Shown: piece after piece, positions 51,541 to 63,885 of the stretch
Layout: the number at the start of each line of letters is the position of its first letter
Position numbering within the stretch: the stretch's first letter is position 1
Assembly (NCBI GenBank): GCA_019279435.1
Contig: JAAALK010000287.1
Span: 70,063,144 to 70,127,143 of the forward strand
Source: Zizania palustris
Lineage: Eukaryota; Streptophyta; Magnoliopsida; Poales; Poaceae
Length of the DNA stretch: 64,000 bases
Reading direction: 5' to 3'
Notes under the pieces: generated by a model
The model's database searches: none
Told to the model about the DNA's origin: nothing
What the model saw: the letters and a program-made list of their open reading frames with translations, nothing else
Translations under genes and position numbers: made by a program

Positions 51541-53223
51541 TGCTCCGGCTGCAGCCTTCGCTAGAATGTATGCAAGTTGATTATCTGCTCAAGGGATACT
51601 CCGAACAAAAAATCCTTTAAACATTGCTTCTGTCTCGCGGATTTCTTCTAAATACTTTACAAGATGTGGGTTCTTGGGTTGAAAGCTTTTATCAACATGC
51701 CCTGCGATGACTTGGGAATCTTTTTTAATTATAATCATTGCTGCTCCAAGTGGCTTTGCCTTTCGGATGCCTAATAGGATCCCTTCATACTCTGCGATAT
51801 TATTAGTGGTCTTAAAGTTGAGCCTCACAGAATACATGGCCTTCTGCCCTAACGGCGATATTATGATAGATCCATCTCTGGTACCAGATGCTTGATAGGC
51901 TCCGTCAGAAAAAAAATTATCTATAGACCTCGGAAGTTTCTTTCGGAGCCCAAACTGTGGATGGGGTCCATTCTGCCACGAAGTCAGCTATGATCTTGGA
52001 CTTGATAGTTGTTCTTGTTGTGAAGGAAATACCAAAGGGGGCTAGCTCGACAGTCCATTTTCTAATCCTACCTGTAGAATCTTTGCTCTGAAGCATATCA
52101 CCAAGGGGGTACGAGGTAGGAACGATAAGATTATGTGCTAAAAAGTAATACCTTAACTTCCGCGAGGCCATTACCAAAGCATAAGCAAATTTTTCGAGCT
52201 CGGAGTATCTTGTCTTTGCTCCGGACAAAGCTTCTGAGATGAAGTAGACTGGATTCTGCACCAGTTTTCCTTTAAGCTCAACTTGCCTAAGATAAAGAAG
52301 TAGAGTTTCTTCTAGGAGGGGCACAGTAAGTGTTGACAGGTTTCCGAGATAATATTTAATGTCATCGAAGCTCTTCTGGCACTCTGACGTCCACTTGAAA
52401 CTTTCGGACCCCTTGAGAGCTTTAAAAAATGGAAGGCTTCGTTCGGCTGATCTGGCCAGGAATCTACTAAGAGCTGCGAGCCGTCCTGTTAGCTTCTGGA
52501 CCTACTTCAGATTTTCTGGTGGAGCCATTCTTTGCAATGCGCTTATTTGTGTCGGGCTAGCTTCGATTCCTCTACTCGAAACTAAGTACCCTAGTAGTTT
52601 TCCTACTTGCACCACGAATATACATTTTTCAGGGTTGAGGCGAACTCCACATGCTCGGAGGCTCTCAAAGGTTTCAGCTAAGTCTAGGCTATGATGGTGC
52701 TTTACAGCACTCTTTATTACAATGTCATCCATATAGGCTTCGACATTTCGGCCTATTTGATGACCTAGAGCCTTAGTTATCAAACGTGAGAAGGTGGCTA
52801 TGGCATTCCGCAAGCCAAAAGGCATTCGAACATAACAAAATACTCCGGAAGGGGTTATAAAACTCGTCTTGGCTTCGTCTTCGTGCTTTAGCCAGACCTG
52901 ATGATAACCGGAGTATGCGTTAAGGAAGCTTAACAATTCGGAGCCAACCGTAGAATCCACCAGCTGGTCTGTTTGGGTCATAGGGTAGGGTTCTCACGGG
53001 CATGCTTTATTCAATGACGTGAAATCAATGCACATGCGCCACTTGCCGGAGCCCTTTTTCTTGACAAAAACAGGGTTAGCTAGCCACTCCGTGTGGGCTA
53101 CTTCCCTAATAATGCCAGCACTTAGCAATTTTTCCACCTCCACCTTGGCGAGGTCTGCCCTCTCTACTGATAACTTATGGAGTGAGGAGCCATGCTGAAG
53201 AGCGTGGGCCTCATGGCTCCAGA
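51541..53223 (-). pseudogene. Gyp-3 RNase H and reverse transcriptase
   Basis: RT at 52502-53242 (its last residues belong to Copia-2): VFVKKKGSGKWRMCIDFTSL, LSFLNAYSGYHQV, VRMPFGLRNAIATF, the catalytic AYMDDIVIKSAV and VRLNPEKCIF, then an in-frame TAG after PPENLK. The thumb/connection and RNase H follow at 51917-52324 (YFISEALSGAKTRYSELEKF, LRYYFLAHNL) and 51589-51837 (TNNIAEYEGILLGIRKA). The YMDD variant and the overall sequence differ from Gyp-1 and Tat-B, so this is a third Tat-type family. Copia-2 is inserted just upstream of the RT domain. Confidence 0.87.
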
Positions 53224-55403
53224 TGTGATGAGTCATTGTCAACGATAGTCAAAGAGGACACATAGAGAGGAGAAGACCTGCTGCGTCTGGGCCGCGTGTG
53301 ACTCAAGTACACGGGCAGCGAGCGAATGTCGGGCAGAGGGGCCGTGAAGTCGGGCTGGCCCAATCCGGGTACATGGGCTAGGAGCAGTAGAGGATCCACT
53401 GGGCTGTTGACCAGGATTGACTCAGGTACACGGGCGGCGAGTGATTGCCAGGCTGAGAGAGCTGTGGAATCGGGCTGGCCCAATCCGGGTACTTGGTGCA
53501 AAGTCGGTGGACGCTTTGTCAGTTTCGGCGCAAAACTGACAACCGCTGATCTCGCATCGGACTGTTCAGAGATGAAGCCGTAGTCGCTACAAAAGCTCAG
53601 CTTCAGGATAAGTCATCTATAAATAGGAGTTTACTATTTTGTTCTTAGGCCCACAGTCAGTCAGTCAAGTCTGTAAAAATATCCTAAGGGCAGTTTGGTC
53701 TTTTCTTTTTATTTCAGCGTCTGTAAAAAAACCCTAAGGGTCTGGTGGAATATTCCTAGGCTATTGGGCTGCCTATAAATAGGGACCCAATCCCTAGGGT
53801 TAGGTCACCATTTTACTGAAATCACTTTTCTAATCAATACCTTGGGTCAGCTATCTCTGTTTCCCTGTGTGCGCCGCCAGGCTTCCTTACTGTCTCCATG
53901 TGTTTCTTCCTGCGAGCGACGCCGTCGTAAGCTCTTCTGTTCATCACGAGTTTGTGGGATTTTATTCTCTCTGTCGTCGTCACTCGGTGAACACGATTAA
54001 ATCTGCTGCATCGTTTTGCGTGCCTACATGTTTTTGTGTCTCCGTGCAAATAGTTTTTCTCTGGTTGGTTGCTTCTGTTCTTTGTCTGAGAAGTACTAGT
54101 TCTTCTTGCTAGCTCCTGTAGAAGCAAGTAGTACCTAGTCATTGTTTAATCCTAGCTGTCGTCCTAGCTCTGAGCCTAGCACTCATCCTGTTTCTTTTTG
54201 CATGCGGAAGGGTCTAGCTAGACCTGGAACCTAGCGTTCTACATGTCAGGAAGCTAGCTTAATAGCCTTTCTTTTTGCTTGTCTTGGAGATCTGGCTGCA
54301 AGTAGTATTTTTCCCTATACTATTGCAGCAGTTGTTGTTTTCTCTGCTTAAGAAGTTCCTGACGAAGTCATTTCAACGTACTCCGAAGGACATAGGCTCC
54401 GTAAGCGAAGTCTGCATACTTCGGAGCTTTTGGAACTGTGTTCAGGACTTCGAAGTGTTTTTGTTTAAGAGTATAGGCTTCGTTTGATAGCTTTCATAGG
54501 TACTTCTCTGACTGTCCATGAAGTTCTGGCATGTGACCTTCGGCTGTGCGAAGTACCTTCGGTTACATAGTGCACTTTGGCAACATTTCGAAGCTGCAAT
54601 GCGTATTAGCCGCAGTGTAGAATACTTCGCCGTGTAGTGCTTGTTTCGGAGTTCTGCTAAGTACACCTCGCTGGTTTTCTTTGTACTTGTTCGAAGTTTT
54701 TTTCTATTGATTCGAAGTATACTTCGCATAAGTATACTTTGTCAGCAAGGACAGACTTCGCCAGCTTGTTCTGTACACTGCTTGTTCAAAGTACACGGTT
54801 CGAAGTCCTGCTTTTGGCTCCGAATACTGTGGGCTTCGAGAGTGCTGGTTGGTGATTCTCGACTGTTCAAGCTTCGATTATTCACGGTTCACTTCGTCAA
54901 CCTCAGGCTTCGCACAAACACTCCGAACTAACTTCGTCTCCATCAGTCTTCGCACGTAAACTTCGAAGCAGGCTCCGACACTACAGGCTTCAACGCTGCA
55001 TACTTCAAAGCAGGCTTCGACACTATCGCAACAGGTTTCGACAACTACAGGCTTCGCTTCGCACAGGCTTCATCAAGTACCGAACAGGAGACAAATTTTG
55101 AACAGTAACTTCTCATCTCGTGTTGCGTGCACTTAGATCAATTGTTGTGATGATTTATTGCTATGAAGTTTGATCTGCCATGTTTTGAATGCTTTGTTAA
55201 TCTGCCTATTAGCACTCTATTGGTGTTTCTTTATCTAGGACACCGGTCGTTCCTAGGCTAGATACTTTTAGGCTTTGGCGATCTGTTTATGTTTTGTTGC
55301 TAAGTCTTTTGAGGTGCGTTGGGTGTTGGGAGCAGGCCATTGATTCGAAAGAATTTTTTAGGCGCCCATTCACCCCCCTCTGGTCACTACTTTCGGTCCT
55401 ACA
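53224..55403 (+). repeat. Copia-2 5' LTR, about 2180 bp
   Basis: Starts TGTGATGAGTCATTG (or two bases later) and ends GGTCACTACTTTCGGTCCTACA, directly followed by the primer-binding site. TATA box CCTATAAATAGGG at 53772-53784. It shares the 'gttgggtgttgggagcaggcc' and 'ggcgcccattcacccccct' blocks with sLTR-3 and LTR-X. The second half (54370-55080) is packed with CTTCGAAG- and CTTCG-type motifs, as in Copia-1. Confidence 0.87.
53290..53500. repeat. About 120-bp imperfect tandem duplication in the Copia-2 LTR
   Basis: 'gactca.gtacacgggc.gcgag' at 53300 and 53419, and 'cgggctggcccaatccgggt' at 53351 and 53471: two units spaced about 120 bp. Confidence 0.85.
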
Positions 55404-55405
55404 AG

Positions 55406-55417
55406 TGGTATCAGAGC
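55406..55417 (+). other. Copia-2 primer-binding site (initiator tRNA-Met)
   Basis: TGGTATCAGAGC, two bases after the LTR end (CTACA|AG). Confidence 0.92.
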
Positions 55418-55468
55418 CTGGTTAGGGTTTTTCCATACCTTAACCGGTTCTAAACCCCAGTAGTGATC

Positions 55469-58221
55469 ATGACGTCTCCTGGAAAGGTCCCGTCCTTGGA
55501 AGCTTATGGCTATAATTATTGGAAGGCTCGCATGCGAGCCTATCTCATGAGCCAAAGCTCGGACATCTGGGACATTTGTATTCACACTACTTTCACAGTG
55601 TTCCTTGTTGCTGAGCGCACTACTTCAGATGTCGTTGCTCAGCATCAGAACAACAACAAAGCGGTGAATATTTTGTTTTTTGGTTTAGGTCCCACTAAAT
55701 TTGAGCGTGTGAGCCATCTCTCCACTGCGAGAGAGATCTGGGCTACCCTCCAGGCACACCATGAGGGGACAGCCCAGGTCAAGGCTCGGCTCTATCAGAC
55801 CTACCGGCGTGAATATGAGAACTTCACACAAAAGCCGGGTGAATCTGTTGAAGTGTTGTTTGGTCGTTTTCAATCGATCATAAACAAGCTTCGGGACAAC
55901 AAGGTTGAGGGTGTTCAGTTAGTCTCAGATCATGAGCAAGCGCTCAAGGTTCTCCATACCTTGGACCCTAAGATCTAGGAGATCAAGGTATCCTCTATCA
56001 TTGAGAGCACGTCTTATGATACCTTGACCATTTCTGAATTGTTTAGCAAGCTGAAGGCCACTGAGGTTGATACCCAGTTGAGATCAAATCTCACTAGCTC
56101 TGGTTCAAAAACCCTGGCCCTTGCTACACCTTCTATTGATCCCTCTTCTGTGAGTTGTGTTGGGTTCTCTTTGATGTCTATCACTGAGGACCAGCTCGAG
56201 TCGTTAGGAGATGATGACCTGTGTCTTTTTAACAACCGGTTGCGACGTGTTTATGACAAAAGAATGTTCAAAAGACACGGCACAAAGACCGGATGCTTTG
56301 AGTGTGGTGACCCAGGACACTTCATTGCCGACTGCCCCAAGCGCAATGGTCACAAGAAGGGAACCGGTGGTGGCTTCCACGACTCTGGCAAGGACGACGG
56401 CTCTTCCTTCACCAAGGGCAAGCCAAAGACTAGATTCTTCAGAAAGGCCCTAAAGGACTACCAGCGAGAGAACAAGAAGCGCGACAAGGCCTTCTTCGCC
56501 GAGATGGAGAAGAGCTACTCCAAGTGGTTCACGTCTTCTTCCTCTTCATCGAGCTCAAGCGATGAGGAGATTGTCATCAGGAAGGGGAAGGACAAGGACG
56601 ATCCGGCGGGCCTATGCTTCATGGCTTTCGGGGACAGACCGAAGATCCGTTCACATCAACACTAAAGATCCCGCAAGAGCTTCTACTCAATGGCTCTTAG
56701 GGATAAGGAAGAGAAGGGCTCCTCCGATGACTCTGACGACGACGACAACGAAAAGGTATCACCTTATGAACGTGAAATCATTGATTTACTTGAAAGCAAT
56801 CGTCAGGAGTTAAAATATCGGGAAAACTACTTAGGGGGGCTAAGAAGAGGATAGATGAACTAGAAAGTGAGCTTGCCATGTCCAACGGTAGAATTGAGAG
56901 TCTATCTTCTTCCCCTTGCTTGGGTGATAGCAGTGAATGCCCAAAGTGTGAGGTGCTTCTATGTGACCTATCGACTCTGAAGTCCACGTACACAGAAAGG
57001 GTTGATGAGAGGGACGCTTTGGCCACTGAGCTTGAAAGCGCTCAGCTGGAGCTGAAAGATGCTCAAGACACTGTCGTCGTGCCCTGTGCTGATTGCCCAT
57101 CTCATCTAGCTAGTTTAACTAAGCTGAAAGCCAAGGGCGATGAGCATTTGGTTGATTTGGAGAGAGTGAGAGCTGAGTTGGCGCAGACTAGGCTAGAGCT
57201 TGAGACACTGTCAGTTCCACCCACTGTCTGTGAGAACTGCTTGTCTCTTAGACTAGAGTTGATTAAGCTGAAAGCCGAGAAGTCTGTCCAAGTAGATAGT
57301 GAGTGTGAGACCTGCTTGTCTCAGGTGGAGGTACTAGCTTCCTTGAGAGAGGAGCTAGCTGATGCCTAAAATGAGAACTTTTACCTCCGTTCAATCCTGA
57401 GTTGGATCAATGCCAGAAAGCCACAGCTCGGCATGATGATCCAGCAGTTTAAAAGGCAGGATGGGTTTGGGGTAGGCTACACCTACACCAAGGCTGACTT
57501 TGAGAGTGCCATTAGCCGGGCAGTGGAGTGGAGTAAAATGACTCCTGAGTAGAGATACCCCAAGACTCACTCTACTGAGACTTTCCAGGCTAGTCAGCCC
57601 AAGGATGGAGTGTTCCAAGAACAGCCGAAAGCTCCACCCAAGAAGCCCATCTGGGTTCCAAAGCCCAAACAGCTCCACACTTCTCTTGACTCTCTTCCTG
57701 GACCCTCTCACACCAAGAAGACAACACCAAACACCACTAAGCCCAAGAACCCCAAGCCTCAACCACATCCCAAGAAGCCCACCTATCACTGTGAGCATTG
57801 TCAGAGAGACGGGCATCTTGCGGAGTTTTGCTTCAGGAGGAAGCGGGTTTAGAGAGCAGAGAGAGCTTGTGGTTGCCAGGAGTAGTTCTACCAGCAGGGT
57901 GGTAGACTGAGAGTTCCTTGACGCGGGGAGAGGCTGGAGGCCAGGCCACGTCATGTAGGTGGTGGTAGAGGAGACGGTTTTCATGCCCGTGCTCCAAATG
58001 GTGGTTTTCGTTCCGGCAGAGCTCCAGGCCATTTTGGCTACGGTCCTAGACCTCGTGGTCGAGGCTTTAGGCAGAACCGAGGACCGCGCTTTGAGCCGCG
58101 TTTTGGTCCAAACTCTTATGATGATTTCTGCTTTCCGTCTTTTGAGCAGATGGCTCGACACTGGTTTAGCTCTTTTGCTAAACCTGGTGCCGGACCATTT
58201 GCTCCCCCTTACAACCACTGA
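55469..58221 (+). pseudogene. Copia-2 gag
   Basis: Start ATG at 55469 (MTSPGKVPSLEAYGYNYW; an upstream GTG also in frame is unlikely). UBN2-type gag domain through LSTAREIWATLQAHHEGTAQ and LFGRFQSIINKLRD, in-frame TAG at 55976, then KVSSIIESTSYDTLTISELF in the same frame. First CCHC CFECGDPGHFIADC near 56294-56335, Ser-run at about 56540, then frameshifts. A coiled-coil region (56878-57369) has several CxxC pairs. Second CCHC CEHCQRDGHLAEFC near 57790. The frame with PFAPPYNH ends at TGA 58219-58221, just before the protease motif. Same architecture as Copia-1 gag, so the same lineage, but dead. Confidence 0.88.
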
Positions 58222-60535
58222 TTGTGCAGGATCGGGGACTGGAGGACGTTTGGATCATGGACTCAGGATGCTCTCACCACATGATGGGACATTGCAGATG
58301 GTTCTCCATACTCTCTCCCCCGAGCTCCAAGGAATACATCACCTTTGGGAACAATGGTCAAGGGAAGGTAAACGGTATTGGCTCAATTCGCATCTCTGAC
58401 AATTTCTCTTTGAAGAACATTGCTTTGGTTGGAAATTTGAACTTCAATTTGATTTCTGTTTCGCAACTTCTTGAGGATGGGTTGGAGGTTCGTTTTAAGA
58501 AGGGCAGTTCTTCTGTGTTTGATTCTAGAGGGTCTTTGATTTGCCAGATCTTACCTTTTGGTAAGGTTTTTCGGATTGACTTCTCTAGTTCTTTTGGCCC
58601 TTCTCAATGTTTGATTGCAAAATCCTCCTCTGAGCTCTGGAAGTGGCATAGGAGGTTGGGCCATTTGAGTTTTGATCTGCTAGTCAGGTTGAGATCTATG
58701 GACCTCATCCGAGGATTGCCCAAGCTTAAGATGGAGAAGGATCTAGTTTGCCATCCCTGTCATCACGGGAAAATGGTTGCCGCTTCTCACTCGCCTGTGA
58801 CTCAGGTAATGACTTCGTATCCGGGCGATCTGTTACACATGGACACTGTTGGTCCAGCTCGGGTACGCTCAGTCGGTGGGAAATGGTACGCGCTTGTCAT
58901 TGTTGATGATTTTTCTCAATTTTCATAGGTTTTCTTTTTAGAGTCTAAGGATGAGACATTTCATTTTGTTCATGACCTAATTTTGAAGCTGAAGAATGAG
59001 AACAATGGTCGGATGCGAGCAATTTGCTCTGACAACGGCTCTGAGTTTAAGAACTCTCAATTCGTCAGCTTCTGTAGTGATCAGGGTCTTGACCATCAGT
59101 TTTCTGCTCCTTACACTCCCCACAGAACGGCGTTGTGAAATGAAAGAACCGCACGCTAGTCGAGATGGCCAGGACGATGCTCGATGAGCATAGGACTCCT
59201 AGGCGTTTTTGGGATGAAGCCATGAATACGACTTGCTATCTGGCCAACCGTATTTTTCTTAGAGCTTACCTTGGTAAGACTTCATACGAGTTGCGGTTTG
59301 GCAGACAGCCCAAGGTGAGCCATTTGCGAGCGTTTGGCTGCAAGTGCTTCGTGCTCAAGAAGGGTGGGCATTTGGACAAATTTGAATCTCGTTGCTGGGA
59401 TGGAGTTTTTCTTGGCTATGCTTTGCATTCTCGAGGCTTCCGTGTTTGGAACCTCGACTCCCAGCAGCTTGTCGAGACTTGTGAGGTTTCTTTCGATGAG
59501 TCCTTGCCTTCTTTGACTCCTTCTTTTGAGCCTTCTGGAGATGGTAAGCTCGGAGAGTCCATCTTCGAGGAAGATGAGGACACTCCAGATGTTGATGAGG
59601 GTGGGCCTTCTGCACTACCTGCAGAACCCACACCTTCTGAGACTTCGACTGAGGATGAGGGTGGACCTCTGATCACTTCTTCCACTTCGATCGAGCCCCC
59701 TCAGTCGAGTCCAGAGGTGCCAGCTGCTGACTCTGGTGAGGTGACTTCAGATCACCAGGGATCCCGAGCAGTTCAGCATGATCACCCCTCAGAGCTCATC
59801 ATCGGTGATTTGTCTGAGAGGACTTTGCGTTCTTCTGTTGACTCACTTGTTGTGTTTGCTGAATTTGCTTTTGTTGCATCTTGAGCCCAGAGACATTTCT
59901 CATGCTCTTTCTGACTCGAACTAGATTAATGCCATGCAAGAAGAGCTTGAGAATTTTGTCTGCAATCGGGTTTGGACACTGGTTAAGCTGCCACCCGGAT
60001 GCAACCCCATAGGCACCAAGTGGGTGTTCAAGAACAAGCAAGGTGAAGATGGGGTTGTGGTGCGCAACAAAGCTCGACTGGTTGCCCAGGGTTTTTGCTA
60101 GAAGGAAGGTATTGATTTTGAAGAAACTTTCGCCCCTGTTGCCCGTCTTGAGTCCATTCGCATTCTCTTAGCTTTTGCCGCTTCGAAGGGTTTTAAGCTT
60201 TTTCAAATGGACGTCAAGAGTGCTTTTCTGAACGGGTACATAGAGGAGGAGGTTTATGTTAGGCAGCCCTCCGGTTTTGAGAACCCTAAGTTTCCTCGAC
60301 ATGTTTTTAAGCTGCAGAAAACTTTATACGGTCTGAAGCAAGCCCCCAGGGCTTGGTATGACCGGTTAAAGAAGTTTCTGTTGGTGAAGGGCTTTGTGAT
60401 GGGTTCTGTGGATAAAACTCTTTTCTTGCTCACATATTCTTCAGATTTCTTAGTTGCTCAGATTTACGTGGATGATATTATTTTTGGCGGTACTACTGAT
60501 GTTCTTGTGTCCAAGTTTTCTAAGCAGATGCACAG
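58222..60535 (+). pseudogene. Copia-2 pol, truncated by Chromo-1
   Basis: Protease DSG in VWIMDSGCSHHMMG near 58247; HRRLGHLSFDLLVRL zinc finger; integrase D in MDTVGP, D in CSDNGSEF, a damaged NGVVE-like block near 59130 and MARTMLDEHRTPRRFWDEAM; RT from WVFKNKQGEDGVVVRNK to the catalytic YVDDIIFGG (60465-60492). Stops at 58927, 59882 and 60099 and frameshifts near 59120 and 59930 disrupt it. Pol is in the -1 frame relative to the gag frame ending at 58221. RNase H and the 3' LTR are beyond Chromo-1, which enters at 60536 (expected duplication CACAG, 60531-60535). Confidence 0.88.
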
Positions 60536-62320
60536 TGTCGCGCCCCGATTTAATAAATCAGGACTTTATTGAAATTCCATAGAAAATCAATAAAACAAGA
60601 CGTTCATCATGCGACCACGTACAGTACGGACAATCATTCACGGTTCGTAGACCGCATTAATACAAAAGTGAATAAAGGTGAAGAGAAACTAATAAAATAA
60701 GGGTCCTAGATGAACGCCTCCTTCCAGTCTCGCCTTGACTGGGTCGCTACTCCAGACCTTCATCCTCCTCGTAGTAGACTGGCTCTGATGGTGTAAGTCA
60801 ACGGGGTGAGTACAGATGTACTCAGCAAGCCACCGAATGCAAATATAATGCAAGGTAATAACAAGGGAGATAGTGGCTAGTTTTGCGGAAGCAGCATCAT
60901 TGTAAAGCTTTAAATGTGAGCAATTGATTAGTACGGAAAAGTAAACATGTGTGTGTGCATCATCATCTTCTAACTCGAGGGGTACAGTCAGCCCCACCTC
61001 GCTCAACAGTCCTTACGTGCCATGAATAACTCGAACATTCAAACAATTGTAAACTAACTGCGAGTAGTCACACAACCCGCCCTTGACCGTGGGCTCGGCT
61101 TTTCGAAAAGATTAAATTACTCTGATCAGAGATGTACCACTGTACCCACAAGGCACGCACTCATCACTTACACCAAAGTGTAACGAGATGACCCATCACA
61201 CGGGAACTCGTGCCAAAACCTTCCATATAGTCCTCCCCGACTCAATAGCACCCTCTTATGGGTTTCATATGGTGTCCCGACGCATCGGAGCCCCACCATA
61301 CCCCCCCTTGAGCCTCGTCGGTACAAGTCGCCCGCAGGCTAGCCCCTTGCCCCCTCCTCTATGGTGCATCAAGCCGGAGTATTCCATACTTCCAGTTAGG
61401 ACTTACCCATTAGACTTGTGGTTGGTACGGAAGTGCTTTGCAACAGATCCCGCAGACCGGTCCTTATAGTGCCCCGGGTGCGACAAACCAGTGCCCGAGC
61501 TTGCACCCGGAACCCACCATACTTATAACCTATCCAACTCCAACAGAGTCCAGAGACGAGAATAACAGGGAAATTCATATACAAAAATCCAGCTATCTAC
61601 GACTCGTTCTTTTTTTAACCTATAGCAGTTGTGCCGGTACATTGGGCACTAGCTAATATTCTTATAGTAGAGTGACAAGGAGTTAAGGCTCAATAAGCAT
61701 GGCTTGCGTTTGCACACAAGGACAGGGATCTAATAAATATAAGTGTAAGGCTTGAATGTTTGTCTAATGCAATATTAATCTATGGGTTATAGCGATAAGT
61801 TATTAAAACATGGGCTCAATTATGATCAACTGTTTCCACAGAGGTGGTCGATGACTTGCCTTGCTCAGCAAATGGGGATGGAGGAACCTCGGGGTAGAAC
61901 TCCTGCTCCTCGACGAACACGTAGTCTTCTCGATACGGAAAATAAACAATTCATTCAATAAACAGATAAAATTCACCAGATATTCAACATACACATTTGT
62001 AGGTTTTATTATGTGAAGTAATATTTTTAATATTTCAAGGTTTTGTACCAAACAGTAAAGTTTAATATTTTAGAATTTTTCCCAATTTATTTTCTGTATT
62101 ATTAATTTTTAACCCTAAGGGATTTTTATCCATTTATTTATTAATAATATTTTGGACAACAGAAACATACTGTTTTTATGGCATTATTGTGTAGAGAATA
62201 ATATTCTGGTTCTAACAAAATTTGAATGGTGAAATTTGGAGTTAAAATGAGCAAGATATGAATTTTTGAAGTTTAAACTATTTTCTGAATTTTATTTAAA
62301 CAGAAAATCAGTCTCTGGTC

Positions 62321-62343
62321 CACGGTGAACCAGGTTCACCGTG
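62321..62343. repeat. 23-nt perfect palindrome in the Chromo-1 LTR
   Basis: CACGGTGAACC (62321-62331), one base, GGTTCACCGTG (62333-62343): a perfect inverted repeat, with a further 'gtgaacc' right after it. Confidence 0.92.
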
Positions 62344-62497
62344 AACCCGTGACTATGCGCGTGGACCCGAGCGATCTGGACCGTTGGATCTGGATCCAGC
62401 GGCCAGATGCGAGGCGGGTGGGTTAAGTGGAAATGGACGGCTGAGATTATATCGTAGCGAAGGGGTACGCGTGGACGTCTGAGATCGTTCGGAGGGT

Positions 62498-62986
62498 TTA
62501 AGTGGCGATCGACGGCCGAGAGGCCTCGATACCCCTTTGACCAGATCCGAGGGCCCAGATTAAATCCCGGAGGGATTTAATCTTAGCCCTCCGATCGCGA
62601 TCGGACGGTCGCTGTGCGATCCGGCACGGCACGACGCAAGGGGGTATGTACCCTTCGTCTCCGGCGACGGCGAGGCCTCGGGTGCGGTGGCTGCGGCGGC
62701 GGCGAGCGCCTACGTGACGAGCTAGGGCCAGAAATGGAACGCGGGGAGCAAGGGGGTCACGATGGTACCTTCGGTGGCGACGAAGGGGGCCCGGAGGTGA
62801 TCGGCGGCGAGCGTAGACGGCGGGGAGGCTTCGGGTGCTCGACGGCGACGGCGATCCGGTGGTCTTCTCGACCGACGGAGGGGTGGCCGATGACGAGCGG
62901 GCTCCGGCGGTCTCGTCGGTGGCGGTGGCTAAGGCGGAGGAGGCCGGGATCGACGGCGAGCGGCGGCCGGAGATGAAACCGAACAA
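62498..62986 (-). other. 162-codon ORF inside the Chromo-1 LTR leader
   Basis: Minus strand, ATG 83 bp downstream of the TATA box, in the probable transcript leader. Arg/Ser/Pro/Ala-rich with no recognised domain. Most likely a by-product of GC-rich sequence. It could be a leader ORF only if conserved in other copies. Confidence 0.3.
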
Positions 62987-63068
62987 AAGCTCAAAAGAAG
63001 GGCGACGGCGCTCTGCTTTCGCTCGAGAATGGCTTTGCTGGTGTGGGGTGAGTGCGGTGAGGGGAGGG

Positions 63069-63080
63069 GCTTAAATAGGG
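63069..63080 (-). promoter_or_regulatory. Chromo-1 LTR TATA box
   Basis: Minus strand CCCTATTTAAGC, flanked by GC-rich sequence. Confidence 0.65.
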
Positions 63081-63843
63081 GTCACCGGCGGCGAGGATGG
63101 AAGGCTAAACCGGGGAAACCCGAAGGTTTATTTCCTAACTCCGGCGAGGTTCCCATATCCTCGGATTTACTTCCCTAATCACGAAACCGCGTGGGCTATG
63201 GATGGAATGGGGTCGGTAACGCTCGGGGAAGGTGATCGGAGGGTGATCCGAGGCAATCCGGTGGCCGGCGGCGAGGAAACAGAAGGGGATCGCCGGGGAA
63301 GGAAAGGGGGATCCCTTTCCCGGGAGGAAGATGATCCTGACAGGTGGGCTCCACCTGTCAGTGAGCGGGCGCGAGACAAATGGCGCCGACAGGCGGGCCA
63401 CGCGTGTCAGAGGGCGGAAGGGCGCGACTGCGGCTGACGGGTGGGACCGAAGCGGGCGCGGGTGGGAGGAGAGAGGGGAAACGGTGCCGACAGGTGGGAC
63501 CCAAGTGTCAATGGCTCAATGCTTGGGCTGGGCTGGGCTCGGTCACTTTGAAGGTTGCGGCCCACTAAGCATTTTAATTCTTTTCTGGTTTAAAATAATT
63601 CCAGTAATTCCTTTATTTGATTAAGGGTTGAAGCACTGTTGATAAAAAATTTGTAAAAATTCCTAAAATTATATCTTGGGCTCTAGTTCATCTCATAAAA
63701 ATTTCAGGTTCAAATTTTGAGTATTTCTCCCTGTTTGGCTTTATTTGGGCTCTTTGGTGATTTTTCTTTAATAATAAATTCAGAAATGATTTAAATAATA
63801 TTTTCTTTTTATTTTATTCCTTTTTAATTTCTGGGGTGTTACA

Positions 63844-63859
63844 ATCCTATCCCCCTTAC
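63844..63859 (-). other. Chromo-1 polypurine tract
   Basis: Minus strand GTAAGGGGGATAGGAT abuts the TGTAACACC start of the 3' LTR. Confidence 0.8.
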
Positions 63860-63885
63860 AGAGAATCTCGTCCTCGAGATTCGGA

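Larger units (their letters stand above)
44404..53223 (-). mobile_element. Gyp-3: Tat-type Gypsy element with antisense transposon-like gene and satellite array, 3' part
   Basis: Minus orientation: 3' LTR 44404-44898, polypurine tract, antisense gene 45401-48985 (plus strand), 116-bp tandem array 49400-50065, integrase 50233-51540, RNase H and RT 51541-53223, where Copia-2 interrupts it. Short LTRs, an antisense extra ORF of the 'putative gypsy-type transposon' family and tandem repeats between pol and the 3' LTR fit the Tat lineage, close in layout to maize Cinful/Grande-like elements. The 5' LTR lies outside the window. Confidence 0.88.
60536..63843 (-). repeat. Chromo-1 3' LTR, 3308 bp (Tekay-type chromovirus)
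   Basis: Plus-coordinate start TGTCGCGCCCCG and end GGGGTGTTACA; in element orientation TGTAACACCCC...GGGGCGCGACA. The minus-strand TATA box CCCTATTTAAGC is at 63069-63080. A GC-rich block (62400-63540) spans the promoter and leader, and the remainder (60600-62300) is AT-rich. Long LTRs with these termini next to a chromodomain-type pol end are typical of the Tekay/Del clade in grasses. The element enters Copia-2 RT. Confidence 0.88.

Noticed and set aside
62614..62976. Gly/Arg-rich plus-strand ORF
   Set aside because: Overlaps the GC-rich leader of a minus-strand LTR. Typical artefact of GGC/CGG-rich sequence.
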